Shown here: positions 26,004 through 34,965 of the stretch, piece by piece
Numbering within the stretch: position 1 is the first letter of the stretch
Layout: the number at the start of each line of letters is the position of its first letter
Assembly (NCBI GenBank): GCA_965221785.1
Contig: CBDCSR010000002.1
Coordinates: forward strand, 620,001 to 684,000
Direction: 5' to 3'
Origin: BD2-11 sp965221785
Lineage (GTDB): Bacteria > Gemmatimonadota > Gemmatimonadetes > Longimicrobiales > Gaopeijiaceae
Length of the DNA: 64,000 nucleotides
Made by a program: the position numbers and the translations under genes
The notes under the pieces: generated by a model
The model's database searches: none
Told to the model about the DNA's origin: nothing
Seen by the model: the letters and a program-made list of their open reading frames with translations, nothing else

Positions 26004-27410
26004 CTACCCCACCTCCGCGCGCCGGACCCGCGCCGCGGCCGCAAGGACTGCCCCGACCAGCCATGTCCCCAGAACCAGGATCGACAGGATGCGGTTGCCC
26101 AGCACCCAGCCCAGCGTCGGGGCGGCGTACTCGAGCGGCGGCGTTTCCTCCCACAGTTGGGGTCCGGCCAGATAGGTGTCGCCCGTGCGGGAGTTGTCGG
26201 CCAGATCACCGTTCATCCGCCGCATCAGATCCCGGCGATACGCCTCCGCTGCGGTGGCGAAGTGCCGGTGCTGCTCGACATCGGTCCCGGCCAGCCCCAT
26301 GGAGAGCGTGCGCACCGCCAGCAGCGGCGCCACCACCGCAAGCGCCTCGTGCACGACGCCCTGGCGTTCGAAGGTATCCCACAACGCACCGTAGTTGCGG
26401 TCGAAGATGCGGTTGCCGAACTCCTCGCTCTCCTGCAGGTAGACGCCCACCTCGTTTACGGGCAGGTCCTCGACCCGCTCCACTCCGTGCTCGGCCATCA
26501 GGCGCTCGGCCAACGCAGCCCGGTCCGGGCGGGAGATGTCCTCCACGCCGGAGGCCATCTCACGTTCGACATTGCGGGCGAACTCGAGCGCCGACGGCGT
26601 CGGATGCAGCCACTTCGACAGATCCACCGCGACGCGCGGCGCCACCAGCCCGTTCACCACCCACACGCCCAGCAGAATCACCAGGGCGGTGCGCGCCGAG
26701 CGGGCCCAGGCGGACACCGCCAGTGACAGCGCCAGGAAGGCGGTGAAGTAGGCCAGGTAGACACCGGCCAGGACCACGCCCCGGGCCAGCGGGGAGGCCG
26801 CCGGACCGGGACTTCCGACAACCAGGGCCGCCGCGCCCACCAGTGCCGCAGGCACGAGCAGCAACGCCAGCGCCCCGGCTATGCCCAGCGCCTTTCCCAG
26901 AGCCAGCTCCCGCCGCCCGATTCCGGTGGCCAGCAGCTGGCGCAGCGTGCCCCGCTCCCGCTCGCCGGCGAGCGCGCCGAAGGTCAGCAGGATGATGAGC
27001 AGGGGCACCAGGTGCTGCAGCACCTGCGCGGCCGTCAGCGCGCCAATGCGCTGGGCCGCCGTCGCGTCCTGGGCCGGACGCAGGAGGAAGTCGTTCTGCC
27101 GGTGCGCCTCGAGCCACACCGACGTGCCGGTATAGGGATCGACGCCCTCGTCGACGAAGGACAGCGCCAGGCGGGGCTTGAAGGCGTAGATCCCGTAGTG
27201 GGCCGCCGAATGGGGATTCTTCTCGCCCTGCGACTCCCAGTGGTCCCGGGCAGTGGCCTGCGCGGCAGCGTGTTCCTGCTGCGCGCTTCTTGCCTGAACC
27301 CATCCGTGGCCCAGGGAAACCAGCAGCAGCGCGCCCACCAGGATCGAGCACCAGCGGAAGCGCCCGTCCCGAAGGACATCGGTGAACTCCTTGCGTACTA
27401 TGTGCCTCAT
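26004..27410 (-). CDS. ABC-2 type permease, DUF3526-like, copy 1
   Basis: A 468-residue permease directly downstream of the ATPase. It has TM1 near 20-37, then a loop with HYGIYAFKPRLALSFVDEGV and YTGTSVWLEAHRQN, central helices, and the coupling motif AGERERGTLRQLLATG. A periplasmic domain of about 150 residues follows, including a KWLHPTPSALEFARNVEREM stretch, then a last helix near the C-terminus. GAGG lies eight bases before ATG 27410. With copy 2 it forms the first of two apparent permease pairs. The pairing (1 with 2, 3 with 4) is my inference from sequence resemblance and order. Confidence 0.84.
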   Translation of the reverse strand: MRHIVRKEFTDVLRDGRFRWCSILVGALLLVSLGHGWVQARSAQQEHAAAQATARDHWESQGEKNPHSAAHYGIYAFKPRLALSFVDEGVDPYTGTSVWLEAHRQNDFLLRPAQDATAAQRIGALTAAQVLQHLVPLLIILLTFGALAGERERGTLRQLLATGIGRRELALGKALGIAGALALLLVPAALVGAAALVVGSPGPAASPLARGVVLAGVYLAYFTAFLALSLAVSAWARSARTALVILLGVWVVNGLVAPRVAVDLSKWLHPTPSALEFARNVEREMASGVEDISRPDRAALAERLMAEHGVERVEDLPVNEVGVYLQESEEFGNRIFDRNYGALWDTFERQGVVHEALAVVAPLLAVRTLSMGLAGTDVEQHRHFATAAEAYRRDLMRRMNGDLADNSRTGDTYLAGPQLWEETPPLEYAAPTLGWVLGNRILSILVLGTWLVGAVLAAAARVRRAEVG

Positions 27411-27422
27411 CTTCGGTGCCTC

Positions 27423-28181
27423 CTAGTCGTGCATGTGCTTCAGATAGATGCGCTCGAGATCCGCGTGGCCGATCTCTTCCGTGCCCAGCTCCGTGACAAG
27501 GCGTCCGTAGCGCATGATGCCCACGCGCGTCCCGGTCTCCTTGGCGCGAAACAGGTCGTGGGTCGCCATGAGCACCGCGACCCCGCGATCCTTGAGCCGT
27601 TCGATCAGCTCGGAGAACTCGTTCGAGGCCTGCGGGTCGAGGCCCGAGGTGGGCTCGTCGAGCAGCAGCGCGTCGGCCTCCTTGGCGATGGCGATGGCGA
27701 TGCCGACCTTCTGCCGCATGCCCTTCGAGTACTCCGAAACCCGTTGATCGACCGCGGACCGCTCCAGCCCTGCTTCGACCAGGATGTCGGTGAGCCGCGC
27801 CGGGGTCAGGGCGCCCTTCCCGCCCAGTGCCGCGAAGTACTCCAGGTTCTCCAGACCGCTCAGGTTGCGGTAGAGCATGACCTGTTCGGGGATGTACGCG
27901 ATGCGCTGCTTGGTCTCGCGGTCGTGGGTGGACACGTCCAGGCCGGCGATGAACGCCTGTCCGGAGGTGGGCGCCACGAATCCGAGGAAGAGGTTGATGG
28001 TGGTGGTCTTGCCCGCCCCGTTGGGGCCCAGCAGGCAATAGACCTCGCCGGGCGCGATGGCCAGGTCGAGGGAATCGAGCGCACGCGTGGCGCCATAGTT
28101 CTTGCTGAGCCCGCGGGCCTCCAGAAGGGGCGCGCGCCCATTTCCCAATTCGGCGGCGTGCCGAGACTCGGGCGTATTCAT
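27423..28181 (-). CDS. ABC transporter ATP-binding protein
   Basis: A 252-residue ATPase. Walker A is GPNGAGKT (52-59), the signature YSKGMRQ (151-157), Walker B ALLLDE (171-176) and the switch His208 (MATHD). It powers the permeases encoded directly downstream, the only ATPase for four membrane partners. ATG 28181 was preferred because a GAGAG element sits upstream at suitable distance; ATG 28190 or TTG 28223 are alternatives. The closest functional types are NosF/CcmA-like ATPases that energise ABC-2 exporters. It follows the small His/Cys membrane gene by 88 bases on the same strand. Confidence 0.88.
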   Translation of the reverse strand: MNTPESRHAAELGNGRAPLLEARGLSKNYGATRALDSLDLAIAPGEVYCLLGPNGAGKTTTINLFLGFVAPTSGQAFIAGLDVSTHDRETKQRIAYIPEQVMLYRNLSGLENLEYFAALGGKGALTPARLTDILVEAGLERSAVDQRVSEYSKGMRQKVGIAIAIAKEADALLLDEPTSGLDPQASNEFSELIERLKDRGVAVLMATHDLFRAKETGTRVGIMRYGRLVTELGTEEIGHADLERIYLKHMHD

Positions 28182-28269
28182 GTGTTCCATCTCTCGGGTT
28201 GGGTGCGCCGTTTTCGGACGCAACCATCAACAGGGTGCCGCCGGCCAGGGGGTCGGCGGAGGGGCTCTG

Positions 28270-28587
28270 TTACAGAGAGATGTGGAGCGGAGGGGCGCGG
28301 CTGCGCCGAGGGGCGAGATGGATGATCGCGGGAACGAACCGGCGCCCGGGAAGTGCGGGAGTCCGCAACAGACTCGATCCCGCGAGGCTCGGAGTACCCG
28401 AGACGACGGTCGATCCGGGGTTGTGGGCAACCTGGCACACGGAACAGGCGCCAGGCGAGTCGGATTCGCTGTCGTGTGTGTGTGAGCTCTCCACGGAAAG
28501 GACGAGGAGGAGGGAGAGGATGACCGCCATTCCGGTCATCGCGCGCACACGCTCCCGCGATCCTGCAAGATCGAACAGGTGCGCCAT
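28270..28587 (-). CDS. Small membrane protein with His/Cys cluster (DUF2946-like)
   Basis: A 105-residue protein with a near-perfect ribosome-binding site (GGAGG, eight bases before ATG 28587). One hydrophobic helix (about 18-33) is followed by SSHTHDSESDSPGACSVCQV, that is His36, His38, Cys48 and Cys51, with His55 next. This could bind a soft metal outside the membrane. The last 50 residues are Arg/Pro/Ser-rich. The layout resembles small DUF2946-type proteins seen near copper genes; the family call is tentative. It lies 88 bases upstream of the ABC ATPase on the same strand and may be the first gene of that operon. Confidence 0.62.
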   Translation of the reverse strand: MAHLFDLAGSRERVRAMTGMAVILSLLLVLSVESSHTHDSESDSPGACSVCQVAHNPGSTVVSGTPSLAGSSLLRTPALPGRRFVPAIIHLAPRRSRAPPLHISL

Positions 28588-28720
28588 CGCTCGTTCCTCC
28601 ACCTCGCAGACTTCCCACCGGCCCATTCCCGGCACCCCTCCGGCCCAACCGGGGACGCAACGGGCGCTACCGTAGCGAGCGAACGGGAACAGGTCAAGGA
28701 GTGGGTCGGGCGCGCCGCGG

Positions 28721-28750
28721 TTGCCCCGACCTCACCCGAACCCGTTAGAT
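28721..28750 (+). promoter_or_regulatory. Candidate promoter for the CcmH-like operon
   Basis: TTGCCC (28721-28726), 18-base spacer, TTAGAT (28745-28750), about 55 bases before the ATG at 28806, within the 218-base divergent gap. Moderate match, read by eye. Confidence 0.35.
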
Positions 28751-28805
28751 TCAGGTCAGGCCCCGGCCGCCGGACCGGCCGGTTTCCCCGGAAGACAGGA
28801 CGACC

Positions 28806-29354
28806 ATGACCGCTGCTGCCGCCATCCTGCTCGCCGCTTCGGCGGTTCACGCCCACGGCACTCCCCAGGAGCCCCTCTCCAGGGGTCCCTCGCACGCCGG
28901 CTACAGCGAGGCCGTGACCATGCGGCACTCGCACGACGGGCCTCACGGCGAAGACCTCCTCCGCATCGAGCTGATGATCCGCTGCACCTGCGGCTGCACG
29001 CTTGACGCCCACACCTGCCAGTACCAGATGCAGTGCGCCGAATCCCCCGTCTTTACCCGGCGCATTCTGGCGGCGCTCGAGGCGGGCGAGTCCGAGGAAG
29101 TGATTCTCGCCGGCTTCGTCGCCGACTACGGCCAGGACATCCTCGGAGCGCCTCCCAGGGAAGGGTTCAACTGGGTAGGCTACCTCATGCCGTGGGTCGC
29201 GGTGGCCTTCTCCGGCATCCTCGTCGGGTTCTTCGTGCGCAGGAACGTGGCCCGCGGGCGGGAGCGCGCGCCGGTGGTGGACTCGGACATCTCCGACACC
29301 GACTGGCAGCGCCTCCGGCAGGAGATGAAGTCGCTGGAGAAGGAAGACTGGTGA
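28806..29354 (+). CDS. CcmH-like cytochrome c biogenesis protein with atypical Cys motif
   Basis: A 182-residue protein with a signal peptide (about 1-17), a His-rich patch (RHSHDGPHGED), a CcmH-like helical domain and a C-terminal transmembrane helix (about 122-143). CcmH normally has one LRCxxC thiol pair for reducing apocytochrome c. Here the region is MIRCTCGCTLDAHTCQ plus a further Cys, giving Cys60, 62, 64, 71 and 77. FTRRILAALEAGESEEVILA and DYGQDILGAPP are family-typical. It heads a three-gene run with a one-base overlap into the DUF6526 gene. No other Ccm gene is in the window. Confidence 0.75.
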   Translation: MTAAAAILLAASAVHAHGTPQEPLSRGPSHAGYSEAVTMRHSHDGPHGEDLLRIELMIRCTCGCTLDAHTCQYQMQCAESPVFTRRILAALEAGESEEVILAGFVADYGQDILGAPPREGFNWVGYLMPWVAVAFSGILVGFFVRRNVARGRERAPVVDSDISDTDWQRLRQEMKSLEKEDW

Positions 29355-29788
29355 TGGCTGAACCCCAGAACTACGCCAATCACGGCAAGCGGCCGTCTCT
29401 GCTGTTCCTTGCCGGGTGCTATGGCTCCACGGCCGCGGCGCTGGCTATCGCGTACCAGCTCGTCACCGACTTCAGCGCGGACAACCTGGTCCTGTTCCTG
29501 GTTGCGGCCAGCGCTGCGACGGGCCTCCTCTTCGCGCGCCGTTTTTCGACGGGCGTGCAGGACCGGGTGATCCGCCTCGAGGAGCGCCTCCGCATGGAGC
29601 GATTGCTTCCGGATGACCTGAAGAGCCGAATCGAGGACCTCACAACAGATCAGCTGATCGGGCTGCGCTTCGCTTCCGACGCGGAGCTGTCCGGTCTGGT
29701 GCGTCGAGTCCTCGACGGAGAGCTGACGGACCGGAAGGCGATCAAGCAGGCCGTGGAGGACTGGCGGGCCGACCACCAGCGCATCTGA
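29354..29788 (+). CDS. DUF6526 family membrane protein
   Basis: A 144-residue protein starting MAEPQNYANHGKRPS, the conserved N-terminal signature of DUF6526. Two transmembrane helices (about 17-36 and 47-64) are followed by a cytoplasmic helical region (VIRLEERLRMERLLPDDLKS and FASDAELSGLVRRVLDGEL). Family function is unknown. The ATG overlaps the CcmH-like stop by one base (TGATG) and the next gene starts 13 bases after its stop, so it belongs to the same transcription unit. Confidence 0.78.
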   Translation: MAEPQNYANHGKRPSLLFLAGCYGSTAAALAIAYQLVTDFSADNLVLFLVAASAATGLLFARRFSTGVQDRVIRLEERLRMERLLPDDLKSRIEDLTTDQLIGLRFASDAELSGLVRRVLDGELTDRKAIKQAVEDWRADHQRI

Positions 29789-29801
29789 CCCGCGAATCGC
29801 C

Positions 29802-30458
29802 GTGAGCCGTTCCCGGTGCTGCGGACTCGAACGCCAGTTTGACGACGCGCACGCGCGCAGGAACCTGCGCAGGTTCCGCCGCAAGGGCCCCGCCAAAGCC
29901 ACGCGATGGCTGCTGCGGGCCGTCGCGGAGGACGGCGTCGAAGGCCGCACCTTCATCGACGTCGGCGGGGGCATCGGAGCCATCCAGCACGAGCTGATGG
30001 CGCGCGGGGCGGCCGGGGGAACGCACTCGGACGCGGCTCCGGCGTTCCTGCGCGCGGCGCGGTCGGAGGCCGAGGCGCGGGGCTATGCCGACCGCGTGCG
30101 CTACGTGGACGGCGACTTCGTCGAGCGGGCGCGAGAACTGCCCGCCGCCGACCTGGTGACCCTGGACCGGGTGGTCTGCTGCTATCCCGACATGCCGGCC
30201 CTGCTGGGCGCGGCGGCACCCCTGGCGAAGCGGGTCCTCGGGCTGGTGATGCCGCGTGGCGGACCACTGGCACGCCTCGGCGTCGGGTTGGTGAACTTCA
30301 TCCAGCGCCTCAGGCGGCATCCGTTCCGCGTCTTCGCCCACGACCCTTCCGCGGTCGAGGCAGTGGTGAAGAGCTACGGGCTCGTCAAGCGATTCGAGCG
30401 CGCCGGCGTGGTGTGGCGGGTGTTGGTCTTCACCAGGCCAGAGGCCGGTCGGCTCTGA
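29802..30458 (+). CDS. SAM-dependent class I methyltransferase
   Basis: A 218-residue soluble methyltransferase. Motif I is FIDVGGGIGAIQHEL (about 51-65), followed by a Rossmann fold with VRYVDGDFVERARELPAADL and LVTLDRVVCCYPDMP. It resembles enzymes that methylate small molecules or tetrapyrroles (protoporphyrin methyltransferase-like), without decisive motifs. GTG 29802 is the start. Its 3' end overlaps the convergent CopA gene by 29 bases. Substrate unknown. Confidence 0.82.
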   Translation: MSRSRCCGLERQFDDAHARRNLRRFRRKGPAKATRWLLRAVAEDGVEGRTFIDVGGGIGAIQHELMARGAAGGTHSDAAPAFLRAARSEAEARGYADRVRYVDGDFVERARELPAADLVTLDRVVCCYPDMPALLGAAAPLAKRVLGLVMPRGGPLARLGVGLVNFIQRLRRHPFRVFAHDPSAVEAVVKSYGLVKRFERAGVVWRVLVFTRPEAGRL

Positions 30459-32721
30459 GCTTCAGGCGCAGGCTGTTCAGCACCACGCTGACGCTCGAGA
30501 AGGCCATCGCCAGCGCCGCCAGAACCGGATGCAGCAGGCTGCTGGCAGCGGCCACCGGAATGAGCGCCACGTTGTAGCCGAAGGCCCAGAACAGATTCTG
30601 GCGGATGGTTCGCATGGTCGCGCGCGAAAGGTGGATGGCGTCGTTCACCCCCGCCAGGTCGCCACCCATGAGGGTGATGTCGGCGCTCTCGATGGCCACG
30701 TCGGTGCCGGTCCCGATGGCGATGCCGATATCCGCGCGGGCCAGCGCGGGAGCGTCGTTGGTGCCGTCGCCCACCATGGCGACCTGCCCGCCCACTTCCT
30801 CCTTGAGAGCGCTCACGACCTCGGCCTTCTCGCGCGGCGGTACCCCGGCGCGCACCTCGCGGATGCCGGCTTCGTCGGCGATGGCGGCCGCCGTGGCTGC
30901 GTTGTCGCCGGTGACCATTACCACGCGCATGCGCGTCAGCAGCGTCTCGATCGCGTCGCGTGCGCCCGGCTTGATTTCGTCCGCAATGGCGATCAGGCCG
31001 ATCGCGCGTCCGTCGACTCCGACCCAGACCACCGTGCGCGCCTCCGCCTCCAGGCGCTCGGCTTGAGTGGCCAGATGCTGCCCGCGACTGCTGTGGATGC
31101 CCGCGAACCGCCTCTTCCCCACCACCACACGGTGATAGTTCACGGTGGCCGCCACCCCCAACCCCGGAACGGCTTCAAAGTCGCGTGGACGTTCCAGTTC
31201 GATTCCGCGCGCCTGTGCCTCCCGCACCACTGCCCGCGCCAGCGGATGCTCGCTCCCCCACTCGGCGGAGCCCGCCATTCGAAGGATCCGGCGCGGGTTG
31301 TTGCCCACCACCGCGCGCACGGCCGGCTCGCCCCTGGTAATGGTGCCGGTCTTGTCGAACACGACCACCCTCAACTGCCGGGCGAGCTCGAGCGCCTCGC
31401 TGTTCCTGAACAGGATGCCCTTCCCCGCCCCCACCCCCATCCCAACCATCACGGCCGTGGGGGTCGCCAGCCCCAGCGCGCACGGGCAGGCGATCACCAG
31501 CACCGCCACCATCCGGATCACCGCGGCCGGCAGACCGGCGCCAGAAGCCATCCACACCAGGAAAGTACCCGCGGCGATCACGATCACGATCGGCACGAAG
31601 ATCCCCGCCACGCGGTCGGCCAGCCGCTGCACGGGCGCCTTGCTGCCCTGGGCCTCGCGGACCAGGCGCACGATCCCCGCCAGGGCGGTGTCGGCACCTA
31701 CCCGGGTCGCGCGCACCTGCAGCAGACCCTCGTGGTTGAGGGTGCCGCCGATCACCTCCGCCCCCGGCTCCTTGTCCAGCGGGAGGCTCTCGCCGGTGAA
31801 GGCGCTCTCGTCAACCGAGGAACGCCCGTCGAGCACGACGCCGTCGACCGGAACCCGCTCGCCGGGCCGCACCAGCACGACCTGGCCCACCCGCACCCGG
31901 TCGAGCGGCACCTGCCGCTCTTCCCCACCCGCCAGAAGAGTGGCGGTGCGCGGGCGGAGGGCCATCATCCGGCGAATGGCGTCGCCCGTCTCGCCCCTGG
32001 CCCTGACCTCCAGCCACTTGCCCAGCTTGATGAGCGTGATGATCGCCGCGGCCGTCTCGAAGTAGACATGCTCGCCCAGCGTGGTCACCCCTCGGGTGAG
32101 CGCGACCGTCACGGCCACGCTGTAGAAGAACGCCGCGGAAGACCCCAGTGCCACCAGCACGTCCATGTTGGCGCCGCGATTGCGGAGGGCCTTGAAGGAG
32201 CCCGTGTAGTAGCTCCACCCGACGTAGAACTGGACCGGAGTCGCGAGGATCAGGAAGGCCCAGTTCACCCACGTCGCGTGCGCCCACGCGCCCACCAGCC
32301 CGAAGTCGCGGGCCATGCTGACCAGGAAGAGGGGGAGGGTGAACGCGAGCCCGGTGCGGAACTCGAGGCGGTGCCGGTCGATCTCCCGCGCGCGGGCGGC
32401 CGCCTCCGCGTCCTCCGTCCTGGTTCCGGAAGCCCCGTCCTCCTCCACGGCCTCCGCGACCACACCGTAGCCGGCCTCCTCGATGACGCGCGTCACCTCG
32501 GCGGGGGTCACGGCGTCGGGCAGGTACTGGATGGTCGCGCGCCCGGAGGCGAAGTTCACGTCCGCGCTCACCACCCCGGCGACACCGGCGCGCAAGACGT
32601 TTTCTATGGTCGCCGCGCAAGCCATGCACGACATTCCCGTGACGGGAAGCTCGAGCCGTGCGGGCGTGGCGCCGTCGCCGGCGGGGCCCGAGGGTGGTGC
32701 GGTTCGGCTTGCAACCGACAA
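30430..32721 (-). CDS. copA: Copper-translocating P1B-type ATPase
   Basis: A 763-residue inner-membrane cation pump exporting copper(I) from the cytoplasm. A single heavy-metal-associated domain with GMSCMAC (29-35) precedes eight predicted helices. The transmembrane metal site CPCALGLATP lies near 411-420, the phosphorylation motif DKTGTITRGEP near 454 and the hinge motif VAMVGDGTNDAPAL near 643-656. HP (SEHPLARAVV), typical of P1B pumps, is present. The start is TTG 32721, with GAGGTG about five bases upstream. No CueR or CsoR gene is adjacent. The nearby CcmH-like and His/Cys genes make a copper-linked neighbourhood possible. Confidence 0.93.
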   Translation of the reverse strand: MSVASRTAPPSGPAGDGATPARLELPVTGMSCMACAATIENVLRAGVAGVVSADVNFASGRATIQYLPDAVTPAEVTRVIEEAGYGVVAEAVEEDGASGTRTEDAEAAARAREIDRHRLEFRTGLAFTLPLFLVSMARDFGLVGAWAHATWVNWAFLILATPVQFYVGWSYYTGSFKALRNRGANMDVLVALGSSAAFFYSVAVTVALTRGVTTLGEHVYFETAAAIITLIKLGKWLEVRARGETGDAIRRMMALRPRTATLLAGGEERQVPLDRVRVGQVVLVRPGERVPVDGVVLDGRSSVDESAFTGESLPLDKEPGAEVIGGTLNHEGLLQVRATRVGADTALAGIVRLVREAQGSKAPVQRLADRVAGIFVPIVIVIAAGTFLVWMASGAGLPAAVIRMVAVLVIACPCALGLATPTAVMVGMGVGAGKGILFRNSEALELARQLRVVVFDKTGTITRGEPAVRAVVGNNPRRILRMAGSAEWGSEHPLARAVVREAQARGIELERPRDFEAVPGLGVAATVNYHRVVVGKRRFAGIHSSRGQHLATQAERLEAEARTVVWVGVDGRAIGLIAIADEIKPGARDAIETLLTRMRVVMVTGDNAATAAAIADEAGIREVRAGVPPREKAEVVSALKEEVGGQVAMVGDGTNDAPALARADIGIAIGTGTDVAIESADITLMGGDLAGVNDAIHLSRATMRTIRQNLFWAFGYNVALIPVAAASSLLHPVLAALAMAFSSVSVVLNSLRLKLRADRPLAW

Positions 32722-32884
32722 GAGTCACCTCATGTCCGCGGTCTGTTCGCGGCTGCCGCAGTCTCTTTCGCGATTCGACGCGCTGGCGTAGCGCGCGAAG
32801 ACCGAAAATGTTCACCTAAGCTTTCACCGGGACCCGTAACAAGCCAGCCCCGATGCTCACACTCCCTACCCCGATCACGCCGAT

Positions 32885-33733
32885 ATGTCCTTCACCACGC
32901 TCGTAACCTCCGACGAACTGTCAGCACACCTCGACGATCCCGACTGGGCGATCCTGGACTGCCGCTTCTCCCTGGCCGACGCCGAACACGGCCGGCGCGC
33001 GTATGAAGCAGGCCACATCCCGGGCGCTGGCTACGCGCATCTGGAAGAAGACCTTTCGGGCCCCATCCTCCCGGGCGTGACCGGCCGCCACCCCCTTCCC
33101 CAGGTCGCCGATCTCGCGCGCACGCTGGGGGCCTGGGGCGTCGACGAGCGGGTTCAGGTGGTCGTCTACGACGACATGGGAGGCGCGATGGCGGGACGGC
33201 TCTGGTGGATGCTCGGGTGGGTCGGCCACGACGCCGTCGCCCTGCTCGACGGCGGCTGGCAGCGCTGGTGCGGCGAGGGGCGGCCGGTCAGGGCGGAGGT
33301 GGCCGCGCGGCCGGCGCGGGTCTTCACGGCCGCTCCGCGACCCGAGCGCCTCGTCCGCGCGGCCGACCTGTTCGGCAGCCTCGGAGACGCCTCCGCCCCC
33401 CTCATCGACGCGCGCGCCGGCGAACGCTACCGCGGCGAGGTCGAACCGCTCGACCCGGTGGCGGGCCACATCCCGGGCGCGGTGTGCGCGGCCTTCGAGG
33501 AGAACCTCACCCCGGGGGGAACCTTCAAGTCCCGCGAGGAGCTCCGGCAACGCTTCCGGGCCATCCTGGGCGACACGCCTCCGGAGCACTCGGTGTCCTA
33601 CTGCGGCTCCGGCGTCACCGCCTGTCACAACCTGCTCGCCATGGAGCACGCCGGGCTCTCCGGCGGGCGGCTCTACGCGGGCTCGTGGAGCCACTGGATC
33701 ACCGATCCCGACCGCCCCGTGGAGTGCGGCTGA
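32885..33733 (+). CDS. Sulfurtransferase, tandem rhodanese domains
   Basis: A 282-residue protein with two rhodanese modules. The first (about 5-130) is non-catalytic and carries the LDCRFSLADAEHGRRAYEAG and HIPGAGYAHLEEDLSG motifs. The second (about 155-278) has DARAGERYRGEVEPLDPVAG and the active-site loop YCGSGVTACH with Cys240. The CGSGVTA loop matches 3-mercaptopyruvate/thiosulfate sulfurtransferases. It moves sulfane sulfur to cyanide or thiols in the cytoplasm. It stands alone between CopA and the phospholipase D-like gene, with about 160 bases to the former. Confidence 0.9.
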   Translation: MSFTTLVTSDELSAHLDDPDWAILDCRFSLADAEHGRRAYEAGHIPGAGYAHLEEDLSGPILPGVTGRHPLPQVADLARTLGAWGVDERVQVVVYDDMGGAMAGRLWWMLGWVGHDAVALLDGGWQRWCGEGRPVRAEVAARPARVFTAAPRPERLVRAADLFGSLGDASAPLIDARAGERYRGEVEPLDPVAGHIPGAVCAAFEENLTPGGTFKSREELRQRFRAILGDTPPEHSVSYCGSGVTACHNLLAMEHAGLSGGRLYAGSWSHWITDPDRPVECG

Positions 33734-33799
33734 AGAGGTTTCGCCTGTTTCGGCGCGGCCCGGCAGCGACAAGGGCGCCCCGCCGGGACCAGGCGCCCC

Positions 33800-34963
33800 T
33801 CACCCGGGACCGAGCACCCTCGCCACCCGTCTCGCGACCCGGATCGGCAGCGCGCGCAGCGCTCTCCCCAGCCGTCCCGCTCCGGAATCGCCATCGCCCT
33901 CGAATCGCCGGGAAGCTCCCAGGTCCGGCTCCAGCACCCGGCGCCGGAACGCTTCGATGACCTCTGGTGACCGGAACACGGCAACGATCTCGGCCAGAAA
34001 CCCGTTGTAGCTCATCAGGTCGAAATTGGAGGATCCGGTGACGAGCATGCCGTCGTCGATCAGCATGCACTTCATGTGGATCATGCCACCCTCGAACAGC
34101 CACACCTCGAAGCCGGCCCGCTCCGCCATCGCCAGCAGGTACTTCTGCAGATAGGCCTTGTTGTTGCTGAGCGGGGTCACGATCCGGACCCGGACTCCGC
34201 GCGCCGCGGCAGCCGCCAGATGGTCCGTGAAGGGCGGGCTCAGATAGGGGCTGATGACGTCGATCGAGCGTTCGGCGCCCTCGATGAGCCCGAGCAGGTC
34301 GCGATAGGCCGCGCGGTTGCCTTCTCCCGGCAGCAGGTGAAGGTCCAGCCCCGGCGCTGCGAAGGATGCGCGCGCATACTCCGAACGCCCCTCCCACGAG
34401 GATTCGAAGTCCCGCCTGAGGAAGCGCGCCACGTCCGCATCCTCGACCCGCACCATGAGATCGTGCCACTCGAAGTTGTGCTCCGAGAAGTTGATGCCCC
34501 CGATGTAGGACACGCGGTCGTCGAAGAGGATGAGCTTCTTGTGGTCGCGGTTGAGGAAGCGCTGCCCGAGGACCCCGAAGGGACGGCCGAAGCGGACGCC
34601 CACGCCCTCGGCCCGCAGCAGGCGCACCAGCCGCCCGGTGTTGCGCACCTCCGCCCGGAATGCGGGGTCGACGAGCGTGCCGGGGAGCGCGATCCAGCGG
34701 TCGTTCTGGTTGGCGCGCGTATAGGAGTCGACGAGCAGCCGGCGGTCGGGGGCTCCCGCGTCGAGCAGGGCGTCCGAGAGCGCCGTCCCCACCCAATCCC
34801 CCTCGAACGAGTAGGTCTGGATGAACGCGTATTCGCGCGCCGCGGCGAGGTCGGCCTGGACCGCCGCCCAGACGGCCGCGGAGTCGACCAGGACCTGGGC
34901 TCGCGCGTCGGCCTGCGGGCGACGTTCGTCGACCCGCGATGGACCCCCGCCGCCGTCACCCAC
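33800..34963 (-). CDS. Phospholipase D-like / cardiolipin synthase family protein
   Basis: A 387-residue enzyme with two HKD motifs: HKKLILFDDRVSYIGGINF near residue 140 and HMKCMLIDDGMLVTGSSNF near 295. Two motifs on one chain, with IQTYSFEGDWVGTALSDALL before and GLDLHLLPGEGNRAAY between them, fit a cardiolipin synthase-type transphosphatidylase. No N-terminal transmembrane helices are present, unlike ClsA. Translation starts at GTG 34963, two bases after the stop of the Nramp-like gene, so the two are co-transcribed. The C-terminus is Arg-rich. Confidence 0.85.
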   Translation of the reverse strand: MGDGGGGPSRVDERRPQADARAQVLVDSAAVWAAVQADLAAAREYAFIQTYSFEGDWVGTALSDALLDAGAPDRRLLVDSYTRANQNDRWIALPGTLVDPAFRAEVRNTGRLVRLLRAEGVGVRFGRPFGVLGQRFLNRDHKKLILFDDRVSYIGGINFSEHNFEWHDLMVRVEDADVARFLRRDFESSWEGRSEYARASFAAPGLDLHLLPGEGNRAAYRDLLGLIEGAERSIDVISPYLSPPFTDHLAAAAARGVRVRIVTPLSNNKAYLQKYLLAMAERAGFEVWLFEGGMIHMKCMLIDDGMLVTGSSNFDLMSYNGFLAEIVAVFRSPEVIEAFRRRVLEPDLGASRRFEGDGDSGAGRLGRALRALPIRVARRVARVLGPG

Positions 34964-34965
34964 CC

